Shown: piece by piece, positions 22,068-32,965 of the stretch
Numbering within the stretch: the stretch's first letter is position 1
Layout: every line of letters begins with the position of its first letter
Assembly (NCBI GenBank): GCA_934047225.1
Contig: CAKOHE010000013.1
Span: forward strand, 1 to 64,000
DNA length: 64,000 bases
Direction: 5' to 3'
DNA from: Ypsolopha sequella
Taxonomy: Eukaryota; Arthropoda; Insecta; Lepidoptera; Ypsolophidae
Program-made: the position numbers and the translations under genes
Notes under the pieces: model-generated
Told to the model about the DNA's origin: nothing
Database searches by the model: none
Seen by the model: only the letters and a program-made list of their open reading frames with translations

Positions 22068-22927
22068 AAAAACGATCAAGTGCGATTCAGACTCGCAAGT
22101 CGTCCGTAATTCGACAGTTTTGCGAATAGAAAATTTTATTTTGACATTTTTGGAACTTTAACGGTGAGATTCCGTTGTCCATCCATCCGTATGTCACAGC
22201 CTCATAACTTTAGCACCGTTAAAGACAAAGACTGACGGTGTTTACAATATGACGGTGTTTACACTCTTTTACAATATGAAAGAAAAGGTGACAACAACAG
22301 ATTTAAACACTGTCTAAAGTTCAACACCGTTTTGTGGTAAAACGGTTAGAATTTTGCACAAAAGAGGAAAAAAAAAATTATTCCTAAAACCACAATATGG
22401 GTATCAAATTATAAGTATTAAGAAGCTGATTATAAAATTATATAATTTGGCTATATTAACTTGCACCTTTTTCAAGAAATCGTCGAAATACCACAAAAAA
22501 AATGTATGTACCCACCCCGATTATTGGTCATAACTGGCCAATTACAGGATAATTATAGAGCTTTTTTTTAATACAAATGAAAAATAAAAATAAAGTTAAA
22601 TACATTTATACATATTTTTTAATACAATATAGGTATTAAAAAGTCGATTGTAAAAATATATAGTTTTGATAATTTACTTGCATCTATTTCGATAAATCCT
22701 CAGAAAACCACAAAAAATGTATGTCCCTTCCCTTATCTCCAAAACTGGTGAACCGAAAAATGTAAAAAAAAAAAAAACTCGGCAATAAGTGCTTACGTAA
22801 AGATTACAGAAAAATATAGCGGTTGAGAAATTCACGAAAAAAAAGACCAAATAAAATTTTCTGTTTCCAAAACTGTCGAATTACGAAACCTAGGTACGCG
22901 AGTCTGATTCGCACTTGACCGGTTTTT
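22068..22927. mobile_element. 860-bp TIR element with SINE-like termini
   Basis: The left end (AAAAACGATCAAGTGCGATT...) and the inverse of the right end (AAAAACCGGTCAAGTGCGAA...) match over about 75 bp. Both include AATTCGACAGTTTTG and GAAAATTTTATT. The centre is A+T-rich with two loosely similar segments ending CCACAAAAAAAATGTATG. The terminal CAAGTGCGA(T/A)TC(A)GACTCGC also opens the interspersed repeat at 45617. No coding sequence. Confidence 0.8.
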
Positions 22928-23397
22928 CGTCAAATATAACAGGAATAATTAGCGTACTTACGGCTACAATCTACTACGCGGACTCAATGCGGAACTTATT
23001 TAAAACTAGCTGACCCGGTGAACTTCGTATCACTTACCTCTTAATATAAACCATATGTATGTATTTCAGAGCTGGCAGCTTTATAAAGGCATCATCAGAT
23101 AGTCTAAGTATCGGCTACATAGTGGGCGAAAAGAGTGGGCAAATCACGCACACATGTCCAGCTTAATGTTCATAATTATTTTGCATGAGACATTATATTA
23201 GATTATAGACACTCATATTAACAAATAAGGTACCAGCCTATTTTTTTTATCTGTATCGATTACGCCACATTACTAAACGTAATAGTAACCTGCCAACACT
23301 GACTGTCAGTGTCACTGTCACCGAACTTTCCAAGAAAATATAATTGATATTTAAAAACAAAAAACTATTTTTCAGAAGTTATAGTTAACTTTTAACA

Positions 23398-23730
23398 ATG
23401 CATTGTCCCTTTTGTAAAAAGTGGATAGAACGGCAGAACAACAGAAGTACCTGTCCTAGTTGCACAAAACAATTGTAAAGATGCGACGAATGTTTCAGAA
23501 TAACCGCTGATACCTTCAAGCTTTGTATAAAGTGCGGTCACAATTTGAGCCGAATAATACGAATTAATAGGGCTAAGGAACAAAAAAATCGAGTGAAACA
23601 ACAACTGTTATTAAAACCGAAGTTCGTCTCAACAATGCCATCATCATCATCTGTGTCATCATCTGAAGGAATAATATTTTCAGAACTTAATTTAACTGCC
23701 GATGAACTAAAAGATTTGGATGAGATTTAA
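23398..23730 (+). pseudogene. double zinc-ribbon small protein, one nonsense codon, inside a Helitron
   Basis: A single frame from ATG 23398 to the stop at 23728-23730 encodes 110 codons, interrupted by one TAA at codon 27 (23476-23478). Eight cysteines fall in two zinc-ribbon-like sets: C3-x2-C6...C19-x2-C22 and C29-x2-C32...C43-x2-C46. A basic region follows, then a serine-rich stretch and an acidic tail ending LTADELKDLDEI. I do not recognise the family. The frame is antisense to, and within, the Helitron at 23006-25513, so it may be a captured host gene or a Helitron accessory gene. The TAA breaks it between the two ribbons; the rest of the frame and the cysteine pattern are intact, implying recent decay. 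Confidence 0.6.
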
Positions 23731-24004
23731 GAAAGCCATGAACACAACATCGGCAATATTCGCCACGCCGTCAAGTCCTGGCGAGGCAAGTCAAGACATC
23801 TTTAGCAAGTCTGGTTCGCATTTGCTGTTAGATTAATTGATATGTTGCCAAATCAGGTGTCAATCGCGGAAATTTAAGAAAATATGGTTCCTACCGTAAA
23901 GGTTGATTTATATAGTCTTTAATAAAAAATATTTGAATTATATTAAATTGAATATTAGTTCAGACATATATGTATTAGTCAACAAATATACCCAAATGCA
24001 CGAC

Positions 24005-24712
24005 ACCGTGGTGGCGTGGCCTTCCAATGTAAGTGGCCGGCAAAATTGTCATTTTTCCCACATTGTTTGCATTGCCATCGGCATTAATAGAATCGCGAAG
24101 ATGAGTGTACTCTTCAGATCGAAGCTGCTGTTGGTTTGGACGGATGTACGTCAATCGTTCACGGATTCTGTTTGAATAAAAATTCATAGCACTGACTTTT
24201 TTGTTGGTTTCAGCACCTGTAATCAATTAATCAGTCATCCCAAAAACTAATGAGTCTAATGGATCAGGTGGTGGGACTAACTGTGGCAATTTTACTTTAC
24301 CACCAGCACAACATAATTCTGAAAATTCACCGCTGTATTTTAAAGCTTTACAATGTTGACAAATGATTGACATTTCCCCAATTGTTACAGATTTGTCGGC
24401 ACTATAATCTATTTCTTGATCGTAGGAGAATGCTCCTCGTGCCAGGTTCACAGGAACATTGCGTCTGCGGAATCGATCAATTTCATTTTCGCGTGCTCGC
24501 TGCTGTTGTGATCGATGTGCCCGAACTCGTTCCATTCTATGCCTATTATCCACTTCATTGTAATTCACTCTAGAATGCAAATCTGTCATACCAATACGAC
24601 TGTTATCATTACCAGTCTCTCGCTGGTCATCAGTGCGATTAGCACGTGAGGTAGCTCGTCGCACATTCGATCGACTTCGACGACCTATGTTAGGTCGTTT
24701 TCTCCTCGGCAT
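24005..24712 (-). pseudogene. Helitron Rep/helicase polyprotein, N-terminal remnant with internal deletion
   Basis: Part of a rolling-circle transposon protein. The first segment (24712-24227) starts MPRRKRPNIGRR and is Arg-rich with RRNVPVNLARGAFSYDQ. It ends with a Cys module, CQHC...LCC, followed by GGKVKLP and PPPDPLDSL, a signature of Helitron proteins. The second segment (24226 to about 24005) carries GAETNKKVSAMNFYS, QQQLRSEEYTHLRDSINADG and MTILPATYIGRPRH, the start of the helicase-like N-terminal domain. In full proteins a couple of hundred residues separate these blocks, and a further stretch is missing between NFYSNRI and RERLTYIRPNQ. The Rep catalytic HUH motif and the SF1 helicase are absent. 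It is thus an internally deleted, non-autonomous remnant. Confidence 0.88.
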
Positions 24713-25614
24713 TGTAAGCAGTATCAGAATGATAAATCAAGTTTTGAATCTTTTTTCAGGTGTTAAAAACATAATGTGTGCGGGTAATAGATAAATTGAA
24801 TGCAATTCCGTGCATTTTGATACTTGACTGCTGTTTAAGTAAAATAACTGACACAATCCAATGTGATCTTCTAAAATAATCGTTAAAATATTTTTACGGA
24901 TTTTTTCGAGGGTTTGACAATTTTATAATTGCTAAAAACTAAGAAAAAAGGAAGCAGTTTGATCACAGAAAACTGTAGTCATAATGTAAAACCGGTAAAA
25001 CCTCATACAAATTTCATAGTATCGGCGCGTTTTGACATTTGATAAAGAGTCGCTGATTTGATTTTTAGGGAAGTACCCAATTTTAGATCGTATAGCGAAC
25101 TTTACTGTTTCAAAGTATATTTCTGAACGCACCCAACACAACAATCAAGTGTCATTATAATGTCAGTATTTTACATGTTTTAAATCTAAATACGCGACAA
25201 TCAGACTATTACGGATATATGTTGTCGATTCCAAACCCTTATTTAATCTAGATCTACATGTTTTTATTCCTAAAATACCGAACCGACGCGACGGGGCGAA
25301 CATCAAATGTTTGACAGGTAAGAACAGTTTGTATGGGAAAATAAAATTGTCGTTTTTAGTATTTTCCTCGCAATTTTTCCACATTTTCTCATCGTTTAAA
25401 CCTTTCCTGGACTTTCACAAATATTTCAAGACTAAACATAGCCAAATCGGTTCAGCCGTTCTCGAGTTTTAGCGAGACTAACGAACAGCAATTCATTTTT
25501 ATTTATTTTTTGAATTAGTAAACGTGCGACAACAAATTTTATAAGCAATCGTGCTTTTTCCGTTCAGAAACGCTGATACGCCTTCGACCTCGCCAAAGAC
25601 ACTTTATCTGGGGA

Positions 25615-25868
25615 TAAAATATCTAGCCATCCATCAGCCTGTGTTCGTTTACTGCTGGAAATGGGCCTTTCTAAAATTTTGCCACTCTTGGCGCTCCTCC
25701 GTCATGCTCATCCAGCCGCTACCCGCGAAGTCCGCCGCGCCAGCAGGCACGAGGTCGGTCTAGGCTACGCTTTGCTGCACGTGGTGTCCATTCTAGGCCT
25801 TTTGGCTCCAACGGCAATCACGTCGGCGACAAATATGGGCCTACCCACTGCCACTTCAACTTACTGAT
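25615..25868 (+). repeat. interspersed repeat, copy 2
   Basis: Starts near CCATCCATCAGCCTGTGTTC, then CTGCTGGAAATGGGCC and CCACTCTTGGCG, and ends near TGCCACTTCAACTTACTGAT. Same family and orientation as 1051-1250 but extending further 3'. Only short open frames. Confidence 0.65.
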
Positions 25869-26019
25869 TCAGCAGATTATGTCGATGACTTTCCGCAGTG
25901 CTTAAAGGCAAAAGTATTTAACTGATAAGTTATCTCTTACCAAGGGCTTGATCCACCGACTTAAGGTCGCTTAAGGAGCTATGGAGCGAGCTATGCGTGG
26001 GATATCTCTAATGAATAAA

Positions 26020-26354
26020 ATGGAATCAAATAAAAGTAAAAAATAATTTCGTTCGGAAACGCGGCTCGGCCTACGGCCTGAACAAAAACATTGTGTTTCA
26101 CAGTGTTAACACACTAACCGAAGTTTAATTCAGAGAAAAAAATTATAATTTCGTTCAGAATTTACCTAAATTTACAATTATGAATTTACAAATTTTACCT
26201 GGGAATCAAATAAGTGATCGAGAAATTATTTTGTGAGGAAACGTAGTTTGGCCTTCGGCCTCATCAAAGCCTGAGAATCAAACAAGAGATCAAGAAATAA
26301 TTTGAAACTACAAAAAACTAAATCCACGCGGGCGAAGCCGCGGGCAAAAGCTAG
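26020..26354 (+). mobile_element. non-autonomous Helitron, 3' part
   Basis: Ends with a CGCGGGCGAAGCCGCGGG hairpin (26327-26344), GCAAAAG, then CTAG followed by T, a canonical Helitron 3' terminus. Upstream are two GGC(C)TACGGCC/GGCCTTCGGCC palindromes associated with AATTTCGTTC. The 5' end was not located, so the start given is arbitrary. Confidence 0.7.
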
Positions 26355-26402
26355 TAGGCGAATAATTATTAGTCATCACTTCTAACACTGGCTTTGTTGC
26401 AG

Positions 26403-26509
26403 GTCTACATGGTTTACGAATCATTCGAAGACACGGGCATCGTTGTCGACTCCACACTCGGTTTTGCCGCTAAAACTCACTTCGTTAGAGCGGAAGGCAC
26501 GCCGCTTAG
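26403..26509 (+). CDS. coding-like exon, gene not recognised
   Basis: A 107-base segment between an acceptor GGCTTTGTTGCAG and a strong donor (AG|GTATGT). Read from its first base it gives 35 codons, opening VYMVYESFEDTGIVVDS and ending TPLR plus two bases (phase 2). Third positions are mostly C or G, unlike the A+T-rich surroundings, supporting this frame. A second frame is also open but has poorer composition. I do not recognise a domain. The phase does not join directly to the exon at 7532-7651 (which ends in phase 1) nor to the one at 43530-43630 (which needs phase 1). It is therefore either separated from them by unseen exons or belongs to another gene. Confidence 0.6.
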
Positions 26510-26610
26510 GTATGTACATATTTTACACCGGACGTGAGAGTGCATTTATCGAAATGGAATTGTGAATTTATTGAGATATAAAATGTCTTTCACAATGTTT
26601 TTAAAGCCGC

Positions 26611-26850
26611 TTAACATTCGGTAAGACAGATTACGTCGAATGGGATATCCAAGCGAGACAATAACACTAATAGTAGGTCAAAGTTTGCATTAATACTGCG
26701 TATGTTCATAGAAAAGAGTTTAAGTTTATTATATGGCTGAAGCAATGCTTTACAGTCCTCAGGACCTGATTCCAGTGTCGAAAAATTAAAAGAGTCAAGG
26801 TTAGCTATTTTTAGGAAACATGAACAATTTCCCTTAATAAAAAAAAACAC
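26611..26850 (-). pseudogene. LINE endonuclease N-terminal fragment
   Basis: The frame contains KLKLFSMNIRSINANFDLL and IPFDVICLTE, the first two blocks of an APE-type LINE endonuclease, including the catalytic Glu of TE. It stops directly after this. It probably belonged to the same - strand LINE as ORF1 at 27740-28706, from which it is separated by about 890 bp of other sequence. No reverse transcriptase follows. Confidence 0.8.
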
Positions 26851-26861
26851 AAATTAGAAAC

Positions 26862-27160
26862 CTAACCTCGATTTTATTCAAATCTAGAAATTTACAAACA
26901 AAAGGAACAAATCGAGTAACAAACTAAAACTAACTGACTATCTAATTTTAAACATGGAATCAACTCTTTACTGATACAATCACACAATGACTCGCGAGAC
27001 CGGAATTTACTCTACTCGACAAACACTAGGTACGTAGCTTATGCTTGTAGGACGGACGCAGGGCAAATGAACGAGACAGCGATTCGGGCTGCCTCATATA
27101 GGCCTAACCGCCGTCATTGATGATTCACTAAGGGTGGCGCTAAAACTATATAATCTTGGT
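26862..27160 (-). repeat. possible solo LTR inserted between LINE ORF1 and ORF2
   Basis: G+C-richer segment which, read on the - strand, has GGCGGTTAGGCCTATATGAG, then CGTAGCTTATGC-type sequence, and ends with AATAAAATCGAGGTTAGG, a polyadenylation-like end. It interrupts where ORF1 should meet ORF2. No target duplication or internal retroelement genes were found. Confidence 0.25.
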
Positions 27161-27169
27161 TAGCTATAG

Positions 27170-27739
27170 CTAATAAATAATAATAAGAATGTCAAGATGT
27201 AAAGCGCCTGCATTTTGATATTTATAAAACATGCAATGGTATAGTTGACGAAATAAGTGTATGCAAGCAAATTTACTTCTGATGACAGAGTTAGTGAAAC
27301 ATATAAATAAAATATTAACTTTACACCCAAACTCAAGTACCAAGTACGAGTATATACCTATACTACTAGGCACAGAGTCACTAAAGGGCGATATGTTTTT
27401 CTTTTTTGTAATTGTTATAATATTTGAAAACATATTATTATTATTTGAGTTTAGGTACAAGCAAATAAAACACACATCACACATACAAAACACATTATTA
27501 CTACATTTAGTCGTCGGATAACCCAATGGTTTAATTCCATGTAGGTAGATAAATATTGGGTTAATAACTGATATTCCAACGATTGAGTTGTAGCTATGAA
27601 TAGAAACATAACCTAATATTATATGTATAGTTACTATCAATAGCGCAATGAGTCACAGATTATTGAAAATGAAAAATGATGAAAAATGACTTATATATAA
27701 TTTATGACTTATATATAATGACTTATATCTAATTATATA
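27170..27739. other. A+T-rich insert, nothing recognised
   Basis: Short repeats of TGACTTATATATAA occur at 27690-27730. The reading frames are low in complexity and not protein-like. Confidence 0.4.
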
Positions 27740-28706
27740 AATATTTACTTGTAGTTCATTCCAAATGTTTATTGGTTGCGAGTCATCGGATTTACGGACA
27801 TATATTTGTCCATTTTTGGTCCAGACAACATATTTTTTTGGCCTACTTACCGTCTTAGCCAAGTACAGCAATATTTTTTTCCTGCTAGACAAACGCTCGG
27901 AAATAAACAATTGACTTTCGTTGTTCTCACCGGTATTTACACTCACAACATCATTCACACAAAGCCTATTGCGCTCTTGCTTAACAAAATCGAGATTTGT
28001 TGATTTAACACATTTTAGGAAGCTATTTCTAGAAAATGGGGTAGGAAAAGTCACTATCACTGGCTTCTGTGAGCCCTCCTTCGCGGATGGGGGTCCCCTA
28101 TAGACTTGCAGTGTGGAGATCTCGCCTGTGTAGTTGACAACTTTCATCAGCTGCTGCACGAATTCGGTATCAGAGACATCCAGGTTCGTGGGTACACTCA
28201 TTCCGATACGCATGGAATTTGACGTCATCAAGTTTGGATTCAAGATTGACTATACGTTGTTCAAACATAAGGTTCTTCTTGATGATGGTAGGAACTTCAG
28301 TCGTAGCAGTCTTAATAGTCGATAATTCCTTCAGGACGCTATCATAGTTATTAGAATATGTCTCCATCGTCTTAATAGTCGATAATTCCTTCAGGACGCT
28401 ATCATAGTTATTAGAATATGTCTCCATCGTCTTAATAGTCGATAATTCCTTCAGGACGCTATCATAGTTATTAGAATATGTCTCCATCGTCTTTATGATT
28501 TCGGCATATTTGCTGCTTATTTCTTCTTGTTTCTTACTGATTTTAGTCAGCTGTTTTTCGGTCGGTTTGAATTTTTCGTCTAGCATAAACTGAATCTTTT
28601 TTAGAAAATCACTGTTAGATTCATCCTTTAAGAAATCCATTTGGGTGCCAGATGGACTTTCCTTCCTGGTCCTGGCGGTTCCCGGTTTTAATTGATCCTT
28701 GCTCAT
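27740..28706 (-). pseudogene. LINE ORF1 with FP-like C-terminus, frameshifted
   Basis: ORF1 of a CR1/Jockey-type LINE. It starts at ATG 28706 (MSKDQLKPGTARTRK), has a basic N-terminus, then a coiled coil that includes three in-frame copies of a 20-residue unit (28311-28490). The frame shifts near 28195, after LDDVKFHAYRN. It resumes in the other frame with GMSVPTNLDVSDTEFVQQL, the ELFISERLSSRKKILL-like region and YVVWTKNGQIYVRK, the FP-type RNA-binding end, finishing near 27740. The cause is a small indel. A poly-A/T run and CCGGCGAAATGAGC precede the ATG. Its 5' flank meets the 18-bp satellite about 90 bp upstream. Confidence 0.8.
28311..28490 (-). repeat. 60-bp in-frame triplication in LINE ORF1
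   Basis: Three identical 60-bp units, encoding TMETYSNNYDSVLKELSTIK-type 20-mers on the - strand. The unit length keeps the coiled-coil frame and, at about three turns of heptads, its register is nearly kept. Complete identity means recent duplication or an assembly effect. Confidence 0.97.
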
Positions 28707-28803
28707 TTCGCCGGACACGCGGATATGTGATAGCAAAAAAAAAAAAAAAAAATTCGACAGTGTCAAACGCGTACGACTCCCGGCAAGCTAGGCGAGCGAC
28801 TGA

Positions 28804-31800
28804 GTAGGAAGCTTACACTCAGTAGGAAGCTTACACTCAGTAGGAAGCTTACAGTCAGTAGGAAGCTTACACTCAGTAGGAAGCTTACACTCAGTAGGAA
28901 GCTTACACTCAGTAGGAAGCTTACACTCAGTAGGAAGCTTACACTCAGTAGGAAGCTTACACTCAGTAGGAAGCTTACACTCAGTAGGAAGCTTACACTC
29001 AGTAGGAAGCTTACACTCAGTAGGAAGCTTACACTCAGTAGGAAGCTTACACTCAGTAGGAAGCTTACACTCAGTAGGAAGCTTACACTCAGTAGGAAGC
29101 TTACACTCAGTAGGAAGCTTACACTCAGTAGGAAGCTTACACTCAGTAGGAAGCTTACACTCAGTAGGAAGCTTACACTCAGTAGGAAGCTTACACTCAG
29201 TAGGAAGCTTACACTCAGTAGGAAGCTTACACTCAGTAGGAAGCTTACACTCAGTAGGAAGCTTACACTCAGTAGGAAGCTTACACTCAGTAGGAAGCTT
29301 ACACTCAGTAGGAAGCTTACACTCAGTAGGAAGCTTACACTCAGTAGGAAGCTTACACTCAGTAGGAAGCTTACACTCAGTAGGAAGCTTACACTCAGTA
29401 GGAAGCTTACACTCAGTAGGAAGCTTACACTCAGTAGGAAGCTTACACTCAGTAGGAAGCTTACACTCAGTAGGAAGCTTACACTCAGTAGGAAGCTTAC
29501 ACTCAGTAGGAAGCTTACACTCAGTAGGAAGCTTACAGTCAGTAGGAAGCTTACAGTCAGTAGGAAGCTTACACTCAGTAGGAAGCTTACACTCAGTAGG
29601 AAGCTTACACTCAGTAGGAAGCTTACAGTCAGTAGGAAGCTTACAGTCAGTAGGAAGCTTACACTCAGTAGGAAGCTTACACTCAGTAGGAAGCTTACAC
29701 TCAGTAGGAAGCTTACAGTCAGTAGGAAGCTTACACTCAGTAGGAAGCTTAAACTCAGTAGGAAGCTTACACTCAGTAGGAAGCTTACACTCAGTAGGAA
29801 GCTTACACTCAGTAGGAAGCTTAAACTCAGTAGGAAGCTTAAACTCAGTAGGAAGCTTACACTCAGTAGGAAGCTTACACTCAGTAGGAAGCTTACACTC
29901 AGTAGGAAGCTTAAACTCAGTAGGAAGCTTAAACTCAGTAGGAAGCTTAAACTCAGTAGGAAGCTTACACTCAGTAGGAAGCTTAAACTCAGTAGGAAGC
30001 TTACACTCAGTAGGAAGCTTACAGTCAGTAGGAAGCTTACACTCAGTAGGAAGCTTACACTCAGTAGGAAGCTTACACTCAGTAGGAAGCTTACACTCAG
30101 TAGGAAGCTTACAGTCAGTAGGAAGCTTACAGTCAGTAGGAAGCTTACACTCAGTAGGAAGCTTACACTCAGTAGGAAGGTTACACTCAGTAGGAAGCTT
30201 ACACTCAGTAGGAAGCTTACACTCAGTAGGAAGCTTACACTCAGTAGGAAGCTTACACTCAGTAGGAAGCTTACAGTCAGTAGGAAGCTTACACTCAGTA
30301 GGAAGCTTACATTCAGTAGGAAGCTTACGGTCAGTAGGAAGCTTACACTCAGTAGGAAGCTTACAGTCAGTAGGAAGCTTACACTCAGTAGGAAGGTTAC
30401 ACTCAGTAGGAAGCTTACAATCAGTAGGAAGCTTACACTCAGTAGGAAGCTTACAGTCAGTAGGAAGCTTACACTCAGTAGGAAGCTTACACTCAGTAGG
30501 AAGCTTACACTCAGTAGGAAGCTTACGGTCAGTAGGAAGCTTACACGCAGTAGGAAGCTTACACTCAGTAGGAAGCTTACAGTCAGTAGGAAGCTTACAG
30601 TCAGTAGGAAGCTTACAGTCAGTAGGAAGCTTACACTCAGTAGGAAGCTTACACTCAGTAGGAAGCTTACAGTCAGTAGGAAGCTTACACTCAGTAGGAA
30701 GCTTACACTCAGTAGGAAGCTTACAGTCAGTAGGAAGCTTACACTCAGTAGGAAGCTTACAGTCAGTAGGAAGCTTACACTCAGTAGGAAGCTTACACTC
30801 AGTAGGAAGCTTACAGTCAGTAGGAAGCTTACACTCAGTAGGAAGCTTACAGTCAGTAGGAAGCTTACACTCAGTAGGAAGCTTACACTCAGTAGGAAGC
30901 TTACACTCAGTAGGAAGCTTACACTCAGTAGGAAGCTTACAGTCAGTAGGAAGCTTACACTCAGTAGGAAGCTTACACTCAGTAGGAAGCTTACACTCAG
31001 TAGGAAGCTTACACTCAGTAGGAAGCTTACAGTCAGTAGGAAGCTTACACTCAGTAGGAAGCTTAAACTCAGTAGGAAGCTTACACTCAGTAGGAAGCTT
31101 AAACTCAGTAGGAAGCTTACACTCAGTAGGAAGCTTAAACTCAGTAGGAAGCTTACACTCAGTAGGAAGCTTAAACTCAGTAGGAAGCTTAAACTCAGTA
31201 GGAAGCTTACACGCAGTAGGAAGCTTACACTCAGTAGGAAGCTTACAGTCAGTAGGAAGCTTACACTCAGTAGGAAGCTTAAACTCAGTAGGAAGCTTAC
31301 ACTCAGTAGGAAGCTTACACTCAGTAGGAAGCTTACACTCAGTAGGAAGCTTAAACTCAGTAGGAAGCTTAAACTCAGTAGGAAGCTTACACTCAGTAGG
31401 AAGCTTACACTCAGTAGGAAGCTTACACTCAGTAGGAAGCTTAAACTCAGTAGGAAGCTTAAACTCAGTAGGAAGCTTAAACTCAGTAGGAAGCTTACAC
31501 TCAGTAGGAAGCTTAAACTCAGTAGGAAGCTTACACTCAGTAGGAAGCTTACAGTCAGTAGGAAGCTTACACTCAGTAGGAAGCTTACACTCAGTAGGAA
31601 GCTTACACTCAGTAGGAAGCTTACACTCAGTAGGAAGCTTACACTCAGTAGGAAGCTTACACTCAGTAGGAAGCTTACAGTCAGTAGGAAGCTTACAGTC
31701 AGTAGGAAGCTTACACTCAGTAGGAAGCTTACACTCAGTAGGAAGCTTACACTCAGTAGGAAGCTTACACTCAGTAGGAAGCTTACAGTCAGTAGGAAGC

Positions 31801-32042
31801 TTACAGTCAGTAGGAAGCTTACACTCAGTAGGAAGCTTACACTCAGTAGGAAGCTTACACTCAGTAGGAAGCTTACACTCAGTAGGAAGCTTACACTCAG
31901 TAGGAAGCTTACACTCAGTAGGAAGCTTACACTCAGTAGGAAGCTTACAGTCAGTAGGAAGCTTACACTCAGTAGGAAGCTTACACTCAGTAGGAAGCTT
32001 ACACTCAGTAGGAAGCTTACACTCAGTAGGAAGCTTACACTC
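28804..32042. repeat. 18-bp satellite array, ~180 copies
   Basis: Unit AGGAAGCTTACACTCAGT, each with an AAGCTT site. Variants are confined mainly to three positions (ACACTC, ACAGTC, AAACTC, rarely ACGGTC or ACGCAG). Since 18 is divisible by three and the unit lacks stops in two frames per strand, frames of more than 1,000 codons of hexapeptides (CKLPTE or SVSFLL) arise without implying a gene. Variant order is duplicated: the stretch around 29750-30020 rich in AAACTC recurs near 31260-31560. The array ends abruptly at LINE sequence on both sides. Confidence 0.97.
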
Positions 32043-32044
32043 AT

Positions 32045-32965
32045 TACAACAAGTTAGCCGGAAGATGTTTGCCTCTGCAGGATCCTTGAGAAGACTCAGA
32101 AATCTCCTCCCGACAGATACCAAAATTTCGCTTGCTACATCCCTTCTTTTGCCCATCCTTGATTATGCAGACGTTTGTTATCTAGATTTAACTTCGGAAC
32201 AGCTGAATAAGCTTGAACGCCTCCAAAACTTCGCCATAAGGTTCATTTTCGGTCTTCGTAAGTTTGACCACATTTCTGATTTTAGGTTACAACTTCAGTG
32301 GCTCCCAATTCGCCTTCGGCGTGACGCCCACATTCTCTCTCTTCTTTATTCTGTACTGTTCAATCCTTCAACTCCATCATATCTTAAAAATTGCTTTAAA
32401 TTCCTGCACTCTACCCATGACCGTACTCTACGGTCCTCCGAAAATTTGCGTTTGGCAATTCCATCTCACACTACAACTTTTTATGGAAATTCTTTTGCTG
32501 TTAAAGCTGTCACATTGTGGAATAACTTGCCTATCGCTATTAAACGTGCTCCCTCGTTGCCTGTTTTCAAAAGATTACTTAAAAATCATTTTCTTTCTTT
32601 GTAAATGTTAGTTAAATCCCTACTTCTGCCACTAATATTTATTTACTTTTGGTTTACGTATTATAGTATTTATTTTTGTTATATATTAGTATATATATTT
32701 ATCGTATTATATGTATTTGTATGTACAATGTTATACTTGTGTATTTATTTTAGGTATTTTGCTATCCATTTGATTATTATTGTTTATTTTGTGCACCACC
32801 TTCGCGTTATTTTTTCCAACGATTAATTTCCACCCAAAGGTTGTCTGGAAGAAATCGCTATAAGTGATAAGGCCGCCATTTGTTACCTTCTCTCATAAGT
32901 TTGTTCTTTTACCTTATTTTATTAACTTTGGTGTACAATAAAGAGTATTTGTCTTGTCTTGACCA
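32045..32965 (+). mobile_element. LINE 3' fragment (RT C-terminus plus 3' UTR)
   Basis: Begins at the satellite edge inside the reverse-transcriptase frame. It continues through its stop at 32604 and a ~360-bp 3' UTR with CCACCCAAAGGTTGTCTGGA, and ends in GTGTACAATAAAGAGTATTT and short TTGTC repeats. Same family as the - strand tail at 20913-21070. Confidence 0.85.
32065..32604 (+). pseudogene. LINE ORF2 C-terminal fragment
   Basis: A 179-codon open stretch with the post-catalytic part of a CR1/Jockey ORF2: LRRLRNLLPTDTKISLATSL, LLPILDYADVCYLDL, then LERLQNFAIRFIFGLRKFDHIS, LQWLPIRLRRD and the closing VTLWNNLPIAIKRAPSLPVF. The reverse-transcriptase palm with its catalytic Asp residues is missing, lost at the junction with the 18-bp satellite. 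The ATG at 32065 is an internal Met. The fragment itself is free of stops and frameshifts, so it is a fairly young piece. Confidence 0.9.

Larger units (their letters stand above)
23006..25513 (-). mobile_element. internally deleted Helitron (2.5 kb)
   Basis: Read on the - strand, the 5' end lies near 25513 and runs through AAAAATGAATTGCTGTTCG and GCTAAAACTCGAGAACGGCT, a classic insect Helitron 5' terminus. The 3' end is GGGTCAGCTAG at 23006 followed by T, the expected CTRR-T junction, with a G+C-rich segment upstream. Between them lie the deleted Rep/helicase fragments (24005-24712) and an antisense zinc-ribbon frame (23398-23730). The base before the 5' TC is T rather than the usual A, so that boundary is approximate. 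Confidence 0.75.

Noticed and set aside
26403..26509. Direct splice partner of 7532-7651 or of 43530-43630
   Set aside because: The phases (0 in, 2 out for the best frame) do not fit either neighbour.
28763..32156. 1,093- and 1,122-codon frames (SVSFLL or CKLPTE repeats)
   Set aside because: Trivial translation of an 18-bp satellite in two frames of the same strand.
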